Source: Atherix ibis
Taxonomy: Eukaryota > Arthropoda > Insecta > Diptera > Athericidae
Reading direction: 5' to 3'
DNA length: 64,000 bases
Assembly (NCBI GenBank): GCA_958298945.1
Contig: OY282605.1
Coordinates: 6,037,811 to 6,101,810 of the forward strand
Below the pieces are notes generated by a model. That model saw only the letters and a program-made list of their open reading frames with translations, did not search any database and was not told where the DNA came from. The translations under genes were made by a program, and so were the position numbers. Shown here one piece after another: positions 1 to 11,194 of this stretch. The number at the start of each line of letters is the position of its first letter. Positions within the stretch are counted from its first letter, which is position 1.

Positions 1-851
1 ACCAAACTCCCGAAGTTTCTGGCGATTCACTATAGACGTGTGTCCAATTTTGGCTACTTTTAGTTAATCCTAGCTTCAAACGGTCCAATTGTTAATAGTA
101 GAGGTCCGAATTTAGTGTTTGGCACAATATTGTCGTATGTTGAGATTCTTTTTGTATCCAGATTTATGCAGTTAGTTTAAAACTATTTTGTAGTTGCTCT
201 TGAGCTCCTGGGCGATGCTACGATTATTTTCATGATTTTATCGACACCTTTTTTCCCAAACTTTTTTATGCCTAATTCAATTTTAGACTTTGCTAAATAT
301 TAAATAAGCGTGTTTGCCATACCTTTGGCTTCGATTTCAGCAATGCTGCCACATGCAATGACACTTATAATATGAAATTATGTTGGCAGCACTTCAACCA
401 GGACTTAAATGAAGAGATTAGACTTAAATCGACTAGTGAGCAGGTTGCTGTTCAAAATTCTGTGCACTACCCATAAGATTGCGAAGGTTTTAAAAATTTT
501 GAACAGTGTTTTGGTTTTTGTTTGCAATTGTGTGCATTCCCATAAGACTGTGAACATTTTAAAAATTTTGACAGCCGCAATTGGTTCGGGGCTTTAATTT
601 GATGCCAATTCCGTTAGTTGTCATTCTATCAGTTGACATTTGACAGTCATAGAGAGCAGAGACGGTAAAATTATAATGAAGCGTCAAAACCTTCTAGAAA
701 AGGAAAAACGTGCTTTTAAACATGGCCGCTCAACTGAAAGTCCGACCAAGTCCTAATAAGACCCTTAGTTTAGAGCTCCATAGACAGGGGACTCTGATTT
801 TTAAATGAAATTGATAATAGACCTATGGGAAACACTCCTTATTAAAAGCAC
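1..851. other. A/T-rich flank with a 69-bp-offset direct repeat
   Basis: No gene is recognised. A diverged direct repeat lies at about 458-505 and 527-573; both copies contain CATAAGA followed by a run of TTTTAAAAATTTTGA, offset by exactly 69 bp. The short open frame that spans them (409-597) encodes the repeat and is not a credible protein. The retrotransposon homology begins abruptly near 852, so the right edge of this interval may be the 5'-truncation point of that insertion. Confidence 0.5.
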
Positions 852-2131
852 AGGAAGGCCCGCTGGGATCGAGTCCTGGAGGCTTTTAAGAACATGGGAC
901 TGCCCTATTACCTACGGAGGATGGTCAGATCATACTTCAGTGATCGACTACTACACTACGAAACGGAGGATGGACCAGCGGAGTATGAGGTCACGGGTGG
1001 GGTACCTCAGGGGTCTGTTCTGGCGCCACTCTTGTGGAACGTAATGTACGACGGCCTACTCCATCTGGAATTACCGACGAACACAACACTCGTGGCCTTG
1101 GCGGACGACGTAGCGGTTGTCCTTGTAGCCAAACACCTGGAGGATCTGGAAGCCGCATTCTCCACCACCATCCGGAGGATAAGACAGTGGATGACATCGG
1201 CGAACCTGTCATTGGCGGAACATAAGACCGAAGCACTCCTTGTGAGTAGCCGGAAGAAAATGGAGACCATTACCATAACTGTGGGCGACCACGACATCCA
1301 GTCGCTACCCTACATAAGGTATCTAGGAGTGGTTTTGGATGCCAGACTCAACTACAAGAAGCACATCTCCAGCGCCAGCAAGAACCCATCAGCAGTAGAG
1401 GGCGCGCTTTCGCGGATAATGCCCAATAACAGAGGCCCCAGGCAAATTCGAAGACGACTACTGGCAACTGTAGTTACCTCCGTCCTGCTATACGGAGCAC
1501 CAGTGTGGGCGAAATCGCTAGAGCTAACAACATACCGCAAGACAATGTCATCAGTCCAGCGGCTCTCAGCGATCAGAGTAGCGTCAGCATACCGAACGGT
1601 ATCACACGATGCGGTCAACGTTGTGGCATCATATCACCCATCGACATCCTGGCAGGAGAGCGACAACGCCAACATCGTAGGAAGAAGGAAGAGCGGCGAA
1701 AGGTCCTCCGTGAAGAGGAGAGACCCGAGAGTCTTCGCCTCTGGCAAGAAAGATGGGACAACTCGACGAAGGGTCGGTGGACTCATCGGCTGATCCCACA
1801 TGTTACCAAATGGGTCACTCGCCTGCACGGGGAAGTCGGGTATTACATCACCCAACTCTTGACTGGGCATGGATGCTTTCGGGCATACTTGCACAGATTC
1901 AAGAGAACAGACTCCCCAAACTGTCATCGTTGCTTTGATGTGCTCGAAGATGCAGAACACGGGTTCTTCCAATGCCCCTTTTACGAGGGGACACGGGCAG
2001 AACTGGAGAAAAATGTGGACCGTTCCATCAGTCCAGAAAACATAGTGGAATACATGCTGAAGAACCAATCGGCTTGGAACAAAGTTGCAGAGTACGCGGA
2101 ATCTATCATCAAGGATCTGAATACTCCTTGA
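852..2131 (+). pseudogene. R1-clade non-LTR retrotransposon ORF2 fragment (reverse transcriptase to C-terminal zinc knuckle)
   Basis: This is the 3' part of a reverse-transcriptase polyprotein that would copy element RNA into a nicked chromosomal target. Reading starts without a start codon near 852 (KARWDRVLEAF), then gives the palm motif GGVPQGSVLAPLLWN (about 990-1034) and the catalytic motif LADD (1098-1109; the family usually has F/YADD). The thumb and linker follow in one frame to about 1628. There a one-base change moves the reading into another frame beginning SPIDILAGER. The rest contains GRWTHRLIP, LTGHGCFRAYLHRF and a CCHC-type knuckle (C-x2-C-x8-H-x4-C, about 1922-1974), which is the order expected for R1-like ORF2 C-termini. 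The natural stop is at 2129-2131. ORF1, the endonuclease and the 5' half of the RT are missing, so it is a typical 5'-truncated dead copy. Clade assignment is by motif recognition and is good but not proven. Confidence 0.88.
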
Positions 2132-2150
2132 TGATAGATTCCGCGTACTC
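2090..2150. repeat. Perfect 26-bp fold-back at the ORF2 stop codon
   Basis: Positions 2090-2115 and 2125-2150 are perfect reverse complements separated by a 9-nt loop (2116-2124). The left arm is the last codons of the ORF2 remnant (YAESIIKD), so the right arm looks like an inverted copy of coding sequence inserted at the stop. A second, GC-rich hairpin follows, with 10-bp arms at 2167-2176 and 2190-2199. Confidence 0.95.
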
Positions 2151-2435
2151 TGTACGAAGAATAGGCCGCCTCGCGGTACGAATAATAGGCCGCGAGGCGT
2201 CATAACATCGGGACAGCAGTAAAATATAATAAATAGTAAAATATAATAAGAACGCCCCGGCGAAGTAGTATTTACAAAGAGTGCCGCCGGGGAACCATCG
2301 TTCCGGGAGCAAGGGTAGAGGTACAGGTTAGGTTTTAGCGAGGTAAAAATCCCGCATAACTCGTCTGACAGGTAGAAGGCCTCCCAGTCGAGTACCTTTT
2401 GAAGGTTTCCCCCTGTAGCTCAATAATCTAAAAAA
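2132..2435 (+). other. Probable 3' untranslated tail of the R1-like element
   Basis: The sequence directly after the ORF2 stop stays markedly richer in G+C than the surrounding DNA up to about 2420 (for example CGCCCCGGCGAAG and GTGCCGCCGGGGAACC). That fits the 3' UTR of the same insertion. There is no clear poly-A tail; the insertion boundary is taken where the A/T-rich background resumes. The assignment rests on position and composition only. Confidence 0.55.
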
Positions 2436-4806
2436 AAGAAAGAAATAGACCATTTCTATCAATAAGTTTCTGCCAGAAGAGGAATTCATGTGGTTCGTTC
2501 GCCATTCCCCCTTTTTCAGCTGATCACAGTCCGTGTAACTTTTTATTGTTCCCAAAGATAAAATAAATACTTGAAAATACGTCATCTTGGTAATGTCGAT
2601 AACTTCCAAAATAGCATAACCGAGAAACTGAAGGCAATTTTTGTTGATGCTGAAAGGCTACAAAAAGTGATCTTTTATCCCAAGACAACTACTTTGAAAG
2701 GGATAAAATTTATATATAAAAAAAATCAATAACTTTTTTGGCCATGCTTCGCACGCAACGAAATCAATTAAATTAAACCGAAAATGCATTTAGGCGTGTT
2801 GAAAAATGTCATGAAAATTTCACCAACACTATTTTCCACACATAGTTTCCAAGTATATACTCGTACATAAAGGATTTTGGTCAACCAAATCTCCAAATTT
2901 TTATTTCAATTCAAAATTATATAAAGATAAAATTTACGAACTCACCTTTAGGACATCCCATATTATCGTAACAAAAATTTTATTTAGCACAAAATAAAAA
3001 TTCTAAATATAAATTTTTTTAGTTCATTCTCTAAACTATGTAACTGAAAAGATTAACTAAAACTGGAGCAGACATTTTTTTTAAAATTTAATTGAAAATA
3101 AATTTAATCTTAATCGAAGTGAATAATTGGCACCAGATTGATAAATGAACGGAAATAATAGGAGCTGATTTTCTCTTCAACTGAAAAGAAAACTAATTTA
3201 ACAAATTTTTCTCAAAATTCCATTTTGAATACGTGTCGAGGTAGAATATAATTTATTCCTAAATTGGGTCAAGAAATTACCCTAGAAATATTGCCAAACG
3301 AAAACAGTCAGTCTCCTATTCTAGTTATTATTATTATAATTTTTTTTTTTTTTTTTTTGGATAATCCAAAAGGTTGAACGTTTTCCAATCGAACAGTAAC
3401 GGATATTGTGTATTTTTATTAATTATTATTATAAAAATGCATATCATTTTTGTTTATATTAAAATTTTCCGGCACTTGGTTGGAGGGCAATAAGCAAAAT
3501 TGAAAATGACCTTTCGGACTCTGAGGTGGCTAATATGTAAAAAGTGTCCAATACGTCCGGCTGGTTGGAAATATACGAGATCTTTTTGCATTTTAGAGTT
3601 GCAAAGTTGTCAGTTCATGATCTGCCAAGTTCATCCGATCATAGTTCACCTACAATTTGGCATCATAAATTTATAAATAAAACCGCAGCTTCCAAGGTGG
3701 TGCGGATATTACGGAGACGCTTTTAGTTTGGAGGTTCCGAGGATAGCTTGTTGTACTTGCACGTACTCGTCTGTGAGCAATAATATTAATAATAATGGCA
3801 AATACAAAACACTATTATTCATGGTAGGCGTTGATAATTGTCCTAAATTAATGTTGATTGAAAAATTTCAATCTGCTACGCCAAAAGTGAAAGATTGACT
3901 GTACGTACGTACGGAGACTTTGCATTGCGTATGTGTACACGTATCGCTTCTGAAGTAGTTCACCCCAAAAGACAACATTCTTAATTTAAATAATAATTTT
4001 CCACTATCCGTTGTCTGTAGAGGAAACCCATTAAGACTCTACGAAATTTCTACAAATATAACCGAAGTTTTGGTATTTATTTTCGAACTTTTTTTTTGTT
4101 GGTTTTTTGGTTTTTTTTTTGCCTTTTTACATCCAAATGTGTTGATGCGTGCATGGTAAATAGTTACTACCAAATCCACTTCTTGTGTAACTCACCTGAA
4201 AAGATAGAAACAAGAAGATGATTTTAATAATAATCATAATCTTATATTAAGTAGCATATTTAATGTAAGTATTATTAAAGTAATTTTATGTCAAATTAAC
4301 TATCAATCATATTACAAATATCGTTAATTTTACTTGATTTCTTTTCTATAGTCTTTAATTCTCAGTTACAAAAGAAATATTTTCATACAATAATATTCGA
4401 TATTTTGGTAGGAAATTTTTTTTAACATTACATGAGAAAATTTTACTGTTTTAATTTTTTCTAATATGCAAACATTGAAATTAGGTATGAAGATACATGT
4501 ATAACTGTCGAAAGTTGATTATATATTTTGGTAAGTCCCAAAAACTAGAAATAATAAGTCTTCAAATAGCATCAAATATTGTGTAATCACTCATAAGTTA
4601 AGGCATGTTAATAAGAAAAATAGCTTAGGTCAACAAGAAAGCAATATATTCATGGGAATTTGCATTTAAGGCTTGCACTCCAAGATAAAGGGTTATTCAT
4701 ATTACGCCTCGAAAACTTTTTGCGTTCAGTATTCGATGAAAACGGTATTTAATAATAACGCTCGGGACTTGCCATTATGCATAAAATATAACACGATTCA
4801 AATATA
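2436..4806. other. A/T-rich DNA without recognisable gene
   Basis: Low-complexity A/T-rich sequence. Notable items are a long poly-T tract around 3341-3358, a short GTAC tandem at about 3902-3914 and T/G-rich runs near 4090-4120. Short open frames at 3544-3726 and 4673-4855 have no recognisable domain and are treated as chance frames. Confidence 0.5.
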
Positions 4807-4921
4807 TGAGGTCTGTCCAAAAAGTTTCGCGAATTTTGTGTTTTTTTTTCAATAATTATTTATTTATTTATGAATATCTATTTTGTCCCCCTCTTCAAAG
4901 TAATCCCCACCAGATATTATA

Positions 4922-6183
4922 CGAGAGGCATTCAACAAGTACTTAGCCTCACCGCCCGATGGAACTGCTGTCACAAAAGAAATTTACCATCGTGCAGTAT
5001 ATTCTTTTAGTAGCCTACTGTCAAAGTTTCAGTCGATTCCCTTCATTAGTTTTGTTTTGAGAGCCTTTGAAAGCGAGCGTGTCGGTCGGTTGCACAAAAA
5101 TGGAAAAAGAACAATATCGTTCGGTGATTAGATTTTTGTTTTTGGAAGGGAAAACAGGCAGCGAAATCAAAGATCGCTTGGATGCTGTGTATGGTGACTC
5201 TTCTCCTTCGTTGGGGACCGTCAAGAATTGGTTCAACGAGTTTGTTCGTGGCCGCACGTCGGTTTTTGATGAGCCACACCCAGGTGCCCCGAAAACGGCT
5301 GCTACGGAGGAAAACGTTAAAAAAGTCCATGATCTCGTGTTGGCAGACCGTCGATTGAAGGTTCACGAGATAGCTGAGACTGTGGGCATCGCAGTAGGAA
5401 CGGTGCATCATATTCTACACGAAGAACTGGGCATGAGAAAGCTGTCATATTCTACACGAAGAACTGGGCATGAGATGGGTGCCGCGTTTGCTCACACCGG
5501 AAAACAAGCGCAACCGTGAGACCACATCGGCGACGTGTTTGGCGCTGTTTCAGCGCAATCCAGCGGAGTTCTTGCGTCGTTTCGTGACCGTCGACGAAAC
5601 ATGGATTCACTGGTACACACCAGAGACCAAGGAACAGTCGAAACAGTGGACTTCACCCGGCGAACGTGCTCCGAAGAAGGCGAAGACTGTTCGATTGGCC
5701 GGAAAGGTGATGGCCACCGTTTTCTGGGATTCACAAGGTGTGATCCACATCGATTACCTCGAGAAGGGTAAAACAATCACGGGGCGCTACTATGCTGACT
5801 TATTGGGCCGATTTGACGTCGAATTGAAGAAAAAGCGGCCCCGCTTTGCGAAGAAAAAAGTGCTGCCGTCGCCATGGCCAAATTGGTCGAATTGCGCTAC
5901 GAATTGCTGTCCCATCCACCGTACTCTCCAGATTTGGACCCCTGTGACTACCTCTTGCTTCCAAACCCCTGTGACTACTTCTTGATTTGGACCCCTGTGA
6001 CTATTTCTTGAATGAGGAGGTCATCGTCGCCACGGAGGCCTATTTTGGACGGGTTAAAAAAGTTAGAGCATCGCTGGGCCAAGTGTATTGAGCTTGAAGG
6101 AGATTATGTGGAAAAATAAATTGCCACCTTTCCAAAATTTTCGTTTTTCTTTTGTAGGCTAAGTACTTGTTGAATGACCCTCG
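4922..6183 (+). mobile_element. Inner mariner element, 1262 bp, with TIRs and TA duplications
   Basis: 28-bp inverted ends at 4922-4949 and 6156-6183 (outer bases CGAGAGGCATTCAACAAGT on the left and the near complement on the right) are flanked by TA at 4920-4921 and 6184-6185. The insertion splits the C-terminal codons of the outer mariner transposase, whose reading continues cleanly across the two TA sites. The TIRs resemble those of the mariner at 57798-59076, so the two belong to one lineage of different age. Confidence 0.93.
5100..6118 (+). pseudogene. Mariner transposase pseudogene (DD34D lineage)
   Basis: Start MEKEQYRSVIRFLFLEGK at 5100. Visible parts are the paired HTH region (GTVKNWFNEFVRGRTS; VHEIAETVGIAVGTVHHIL), then WVPRLLTPENKRNRE, the first catalytic aspartate in VTVDETWIHWYTPETK, and GKVMATVFWDSQG. 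A 30-bp stretch is duplicated (5409-5438 and 5446-5475, offset 37 bp), which shifts the frame by one. Near 5862 the block that should carry the second aspartate (HQDNAP) is deleted. The third-aspartate region has three local copies of CCCCTGTGACTA. The C-terminus KKLEHRWAKCIELEGDYVEK ends at a stop at 6118. About 345 residues is the normal family length; this copy cannot be active. Confidence 0.9.
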
Positions 6184-7019
6184 TACACTTGTGCCAACGT
6201 TTTTTCCAATCCTCGAAGCACATCAAAAAATCATTTTTTGTGATCTTGTTCAGCTCCTCCTGCGATACCGTCTTTATTTCCTCAATCGTAGCGTAGCGGC
6301 GTTTTTTCATGGGGTTCTTCAGTTTCGGGAACAAGAAAAAGTCACAGGGAGCCAGAAAAAGTCTGTGGAATACGGTGGCTGCGGCATTATTAGTGTGTTG
6401 TTTTCGGCCAAAAATTCGCGCACAAGCAACGATGCGTGAGCAGGGGCGTTATCATGGTGCAAAAGCTAATTTTTGTTCTTCCGAAAATCCGGGCGTTTCT
6501 GGCTGATTGCTTCGCGCAACTTGCGCATGACTTGCAGGTAATATTCCCTATTGACAGTTCCACCCTGTGGCAATAACTTATGATGCACCACGCCCCTGAA
6601 TTTGACGAAAACTGTAAGCACAACCTTCACATACGGGCGTCCGGCACGCGTTTCGTCATTCACATCTTCTCGGCCCTCTGAGAACATTTTGTACCATTGA
6701 TAAACGTTGCTTCCGTCCAAGGTAGCTTCACCATATACCACAGTTAACATTCAGAATGCGTCCGCGCAATTAATTTTGTTTTTTCACAAAAAATTTGATA
6801 CAGATTCTTTGATCCATTTTTTTGAAATGGGCAAAAATCGAAGACGAGTCAAAACACGTGCAAGCAAATCAGCTGTCAAAAATTAACTGAACATTCAAAA
6901 TGGCCGAATTTGCCGGCATAAATTGAGTACCAACATAACGCCATAAAAAAATCGAAAATCGAATATACGTAAACCGCGAAAATTTAAAATTCGCGATACT
7001 TTTTGAACAGACCTTGTAC

Positions 7020-7600
7020 GTCTTGAAACATTTTACAGCACTTTATCGTTTTGAGGTTATTTCTGATGACTTATTCGCACATTTCAGGCTGCTTTTAAAT
7101 GCTCTAAATTTTGGAGATTGCCTGCGTGAACACAGTTTTCCGCATAATTCTGCAGCGGTTTCAAATCGGACGATCTTCAACGCCAAATTGACCTCATCAA
7201 ATCTCAAAATTACGCATTCTGGGAACTTCACACACAATAACGCCAAAATTTGTCGCGTTGTGTGGCTAGCGGTGCTGTCTTTTTGAAACCACATATGGTC
7301 CAAATTAAAATCTTCTAGGTCAGCTCTAAAAAAATTAATATTTATACAGTACATACTCTCTTTCTTCTTTTTCAAAAAATGGCAATTTCAGACCAAAATG
7401 CAAATTTCTGGGAAACAATAGCTTCTACACACACACTTGCTGCTTCTCACAGGCGTTATATAGCAATTTCGCTATAATTTAAGGGATCCACCGTGCGAGA
7501 TTTGAGATCATCAAAAGACTCCTCTTAAAATGCGAAACGTGGCAACGATAGAACCACCATATCCGGTGTTCGCATTTCCCTTTGGTCGGTGGTTAAACTA
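7020..7600 (-). pseudogene. DD41D-type transposase remnant
   Basis: On the minus strand the segment 7043-7320 reads DLEDFNLDHMWFQKDSTAS and then ILALLCVKFPECVILRF. This matches the second-aspartate block (family WFQQDGATCHTA) and the spacer before the third aspartate. The third-aspartate motif itself is not recognisable. Upstream, to about 7600, is weak N-terminal-like sequence. It abuts the TA at the right end of the outer mariner (7017-7018), which may therefore have inserted beside or into it. Heavily decayed. Confidence 0.65.
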
Positions 7601-8734
7601 TCCATCATCTAGAATGCCAAACCTTAAACTAAGCAAATGCTACGTTGGATTAATATATGGTTAACAGCTGTTAAATAACAGCGCTATAGTTTCCGAACTG
7701 CAAAATGAATAGTTCTGTTAGAACATTTTTTTTAAATATCCTCTAGCAGCTTTAACAACAAACAAATTATCGTTATCAGTAATAATTTCTCTTAGAATGA
7801 ATGTTGTTAGTAATTATAAAAAAATTTTTATTTTTAAAAAAACCCCAATTATGATAACAACAGCTTAAATGACAGAAATATTTTTCCTCTTGTACAACTT
7901 CAAACGAAAGCGAACTTATCGGAAACAATGTCAAAAATCATTAAAAGTCAAATTATTTTCTAAACGGAACATGTGGTCGCGAGGATAAGAAAACATTTGT
8001 TTTAACAAAAGGTACATACAGCAGCACTGTTATCTTAAAATTACTAAATGAAAAGAAGTCTTAGAATGACTTTTCGATGCACAATTTTTTGGTGAAATTT
8101 TTGCTGAAAACTGATATATGACAAAGCAGATAGAAAGTCCCAGTCACTCACCTGTTGTCGTATTCGGTTGCATTCGATGCAGAGAAAAGTGCACTGATGG
8201 TTTTCTACAGGTCTACAGGTAAGTATAGACCAGCATAAACTCGAATGAAGAATGTAGGTTGAAGACTAGCAATCATTTGTCATGGTTTTTTTGTTCCCAT
8301 TTCCATCAATGACCGAATTCTCAGAAACACAAACAGAACAGGTACTTCTCTTATCTTCGAAATCTTTGGGCACTGCTCAAAATCCAATCCTACATAATAA
8401 GAATAGGTTATGCTCATCGCAATATTCCATCACTTTCTTTAAGATTTATTTCTAGAAAATTCTTCTAATGGTACTTGTTACCATCAACGAGGGCACTTAT
8501 CTCAAATTAGGGGATGTACCGCCAATGATTTATGCTCTTAGAAAAAATCTCAGAAAAAAAAACTCATCGCTTTTGATGTACTCCGAATGTTGATTTTTAC
8601 ATTTGACAAGCAAAATTATTCCATAAAAATTCAATTTTTTTTTTACCAGCTTTATTTACTTTAAAAATATTTTTATTAATGATTTGATATAATAAATTTT
8701 TGATGATTTCTTAAATTTATCTATCATGAAATTT
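7601..8734. other. A/T-rich DNA without recognisable gene
   Basis: Nothing identifiable on either strand; only poly-A/T runs and chance short frames. Confidence 0.5.
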
Positions 8735-9742
8735 GTGAATATCAACCAGATTGTGACAAAAAATTTAGACGGTACAGAATTTTTTAAGTCCTAGAATTAT
8801 TACTTCTAAGTCCAGATTGTGAGCAAAAATCTTAAGCGTACAAAATTATTTAATGCGAGCATAAATAATTTACTTCTAAGTCCAGATTGTGACAAAAAAT
8901 TTAGACAGCACAGAATATTTTAGGTCCCACAATAATTTACTTCTCAGTCTAGATTCTGACGAAAAATTCAGACAATACAGAATTTTTTATTCAGCGTGTA
9001 GATTCTTTACTTTTAAGTGCCGATTCTGACGAAAAAATTTAGATGGTACAGAATTTTTTAATTCTAAGAATTAACCAATTTTAAGTTCAGATTGTGACCA
9101 AAAATTTTAAGGGTACGGAATTTTTAAGTCCGAGATTAGATTTTTTTACTTTTTTTTTCATCAAAATGATGAAAAATTTATACGGCACAGAATATTTAAA
9201 GTCCGAGTATAGATAATTTACTTCTACGTCCAGATTGTGGCGGAAAATTTGGACCGTACAGTATTTTTTACTCCGAGTGTTAGTTTTTTATTTCTAAGTT
9301 TACATTCTTACGAAAAATTTAGATAGCAAAAAATTTTTTAAGTTACAGAATTATTGAGTCCAGATTCTAACCAAAAATATTAAGGGTACCGAATTTTTTA
9401 AGTCCCAGAATTTTTCATTTCTAAGTCTAGATTGTGACCAAAAATTTTAAGGAGAGCGAATTTTTTAATAAGAGTCGGGATTTTCTATTTAAAAGTCCAG
9501 ATTCTGACGAAAAATTTGGAAAAAATTATCTATTTTTTTAGTTTTAAGTTCAAAGTTCTGTACTGAACAGAAAAATTGGACAGCATAGAATTTTTTAAGT
9601 AAAGAATTATGGAGTCCTGATTTTGACCAAATATTTTAAGGGAACAGAACTTTACAGTCCGAGTATAGATTATTCACTTTCAAGTACAGATTGTGACGAA
9701 GAAAATTTGGACAGTACAGAATTTATTAAGTCGAATACAAAA
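8735..9742. repeat. Degenerate ~70-bp tandem repeat array
   Basis: About 13 diverged units share the core CAGATTGTGACAAAAAATTT, then a GTACAGAATTTTTTAAGTCC block and TTTACTTCTAAG. Core copies begin near 8739, 8812, 8881, 8947, 9018 and 9083 and continue with similar spacing to about 9700. Units differ by many substitutions and by GATTGT/GATTCT variants, so the array is old and not recently homogenised. No open frame persists through it and no known repeat family is recognised. Confidence 0.85.
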
Positions 9743-11194
9743 AACTGAATCAAACTAAAATTTAAAAAATGTCTTACACTGAAATTCTATTATTTTTCAA
9801 TAACTTTTCTAGGTACGCATCTATTTATTCAAATTTGTTTTCATCATCGACTGAGTTTATTTAATAAAAACAAACAAATTATTTTAAATCGTTAAAAAAA
9901 AAACAAAAACAAAAGAGAGTAAATATATTAAATTGAATTTTTATTAAATTTATACAAAACAAATGACAACAACAAAAAAAAAATAACAATAACAAAACTG
10001 CATCCTTCACAAAAGTGTATATTCGTAAAAAAAAGGTAAATTGAATTTATTTTTAAAAACATTCCAACTCAATATTATTCATAAACTTGAAGTAAATAAA
10101 AAGAAGGTTTCTTTTTGTATTTACGTTCAACTCGGATGACGAAAATCGAAATGGTTAAAATGCAATTTTCTTCTCCAATAGTTTGTTTACTATCAACATT
10201 GAAGAAATAAACTCCCCCAAATAGTACAGTAAGCATGGTACTCTATTCAGTTAAGCATAAAATACAGTGGACTTTTGAGAAAAAAGTTCGAAAACTCCTC
10301 CAACGGATTCGGTTTGTCTGAATGTGTTTTGTTTTAAGTTTGAAAAAAAAAACTAGTACAACCGTCAATATGGGAAAGTAAAAACGTCTAAAACAAGAAA
10401 ATTGAAAGCACCACGAACTATCCAACCGAATTCAAAATCGAACGACAAATACCTGGTATTCCACTTAAAAATTCACGACCTGAGAAGAAAACGCAGTTGA
10501 ACATTGTTTTCGTTTTGAGAAAATGCCAAGAAATATGTACCTTGGCTAACATACGATCAACTCTTGCTCAACGATAATTGAAAATTGATGTCTACAAATG
10601 TCAGGTGGGTATGTTTATTCAAAATGAAAATGCTCCCTCCATAGAAGATTTGAGATTATGTGGTATTAGAAAAATACAAACAAAGTAACAAACGCAAGAT
10701 AGTAAGCAAAAAACTCCAAAAAAAAAAAAAAAATTAATGACAGAAGGAAATTTTTCGAAACAAAACCATGTCTCGCCTCAAAAACGAGCTTTTATCATCG
10801 ACAAGAAAAAACTTTGAGTAAATAAAAATGGAATAAAATATTTACTGTACATACAAAAAGTTCAGAGGCCTCGTGTACCTCATCGAAGCTGGCATTAGCA
10901 TACTGCATAATCGACTAAACTGCAATATGAATATTTATCTCTGACCAGAAATTCCAACAACATCTCCAGTATTGGAGCTATAGAAGCAATTGGCGTCTAA
11001 ACAAGACAATATCATCTTCAACTGGATGGAGTGCATATGGGGCAGCAGAAGCAGTTGTAAAATTGAATAAATTTTCCTAAATTAAATTTTGTTCATTTTC
11101 AAAATGAATCCATTGAGAAGTTGTGTACTTGAACAATTGACAAAAGTTTTCCTAATTTTTTTGTTTTCTGTAACACCAAATGTCTTCGAATTTT
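9743..11194. other. A-rich low-complexity DNA, possible faint transposase debris
   Basis: Dominated by A-rich stretches (for example 9890-9990 and a poly-A near 10718-10732). Between 10380 and 11040 there are short unbroken pieces that faintly resemble IS630-type transposase (FQLDGVHMG on the plus strand near 11020), but not enough to call an element. Confidence 0.4.

Larger units (their letters stand above)
4870..6817 (-). pseudogene. Mariner transposase pseudogene of the outer element
   Basis: The minus-strand frame begins MDQRICIKF at 6817. An early frameshift and stop follow, then MLTVVYGEATLDGSNVYQW from 6750 (N-terminal helix-turn-helix region) and SEGREDVNDETRAGRP. An internal deletion removes the second HTH and the first catalytic aspartate region. 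Reading resumes at LTVFVKFRGVVHHKLLPQG, then the second aspartate block (HHDNAP equivalent), ATIEEIKTVSQEELNKI and DWKKRWHKC. There the inner mariner interrupts it at a TA. The remaining codons (ISGGDYFEEGD...) resume left of 4922 and stop near 4870. Several independent lesions (frameshift, deletion, nested insertion) make it non-functional. The family encodes cut-and-paste transposases acting on their own terminal repeats. Confidence 0.85.
4807..7016 (-). mobile_element. Mariner (DD34D type) element, interrupted by a second mariner
   Basis: The left end reads TGAGGTCTGTCCAAAAAGT from 4807 and the right end is its near inverted repeat (ACTTTTTGAACAGACCTTG, to 7016). TA dinucleotides flank both ends (4805-4806 and 7017-7018), as expected for mariner insertion. 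The transposase lies on the minus strand. Another mariner (4922-6183) is inserted in its last codons, so this is the older element. A related chimeric copy at 16258-16978 shares the same terminal region. Confidence 0.88.

Noticed and set aside
10380..11040. Possible IS630/Tc1 transposase (FQLDGVHMG)
   Set aside because: Only one short block resembles the family; no TIRs, no other catalytic motif.
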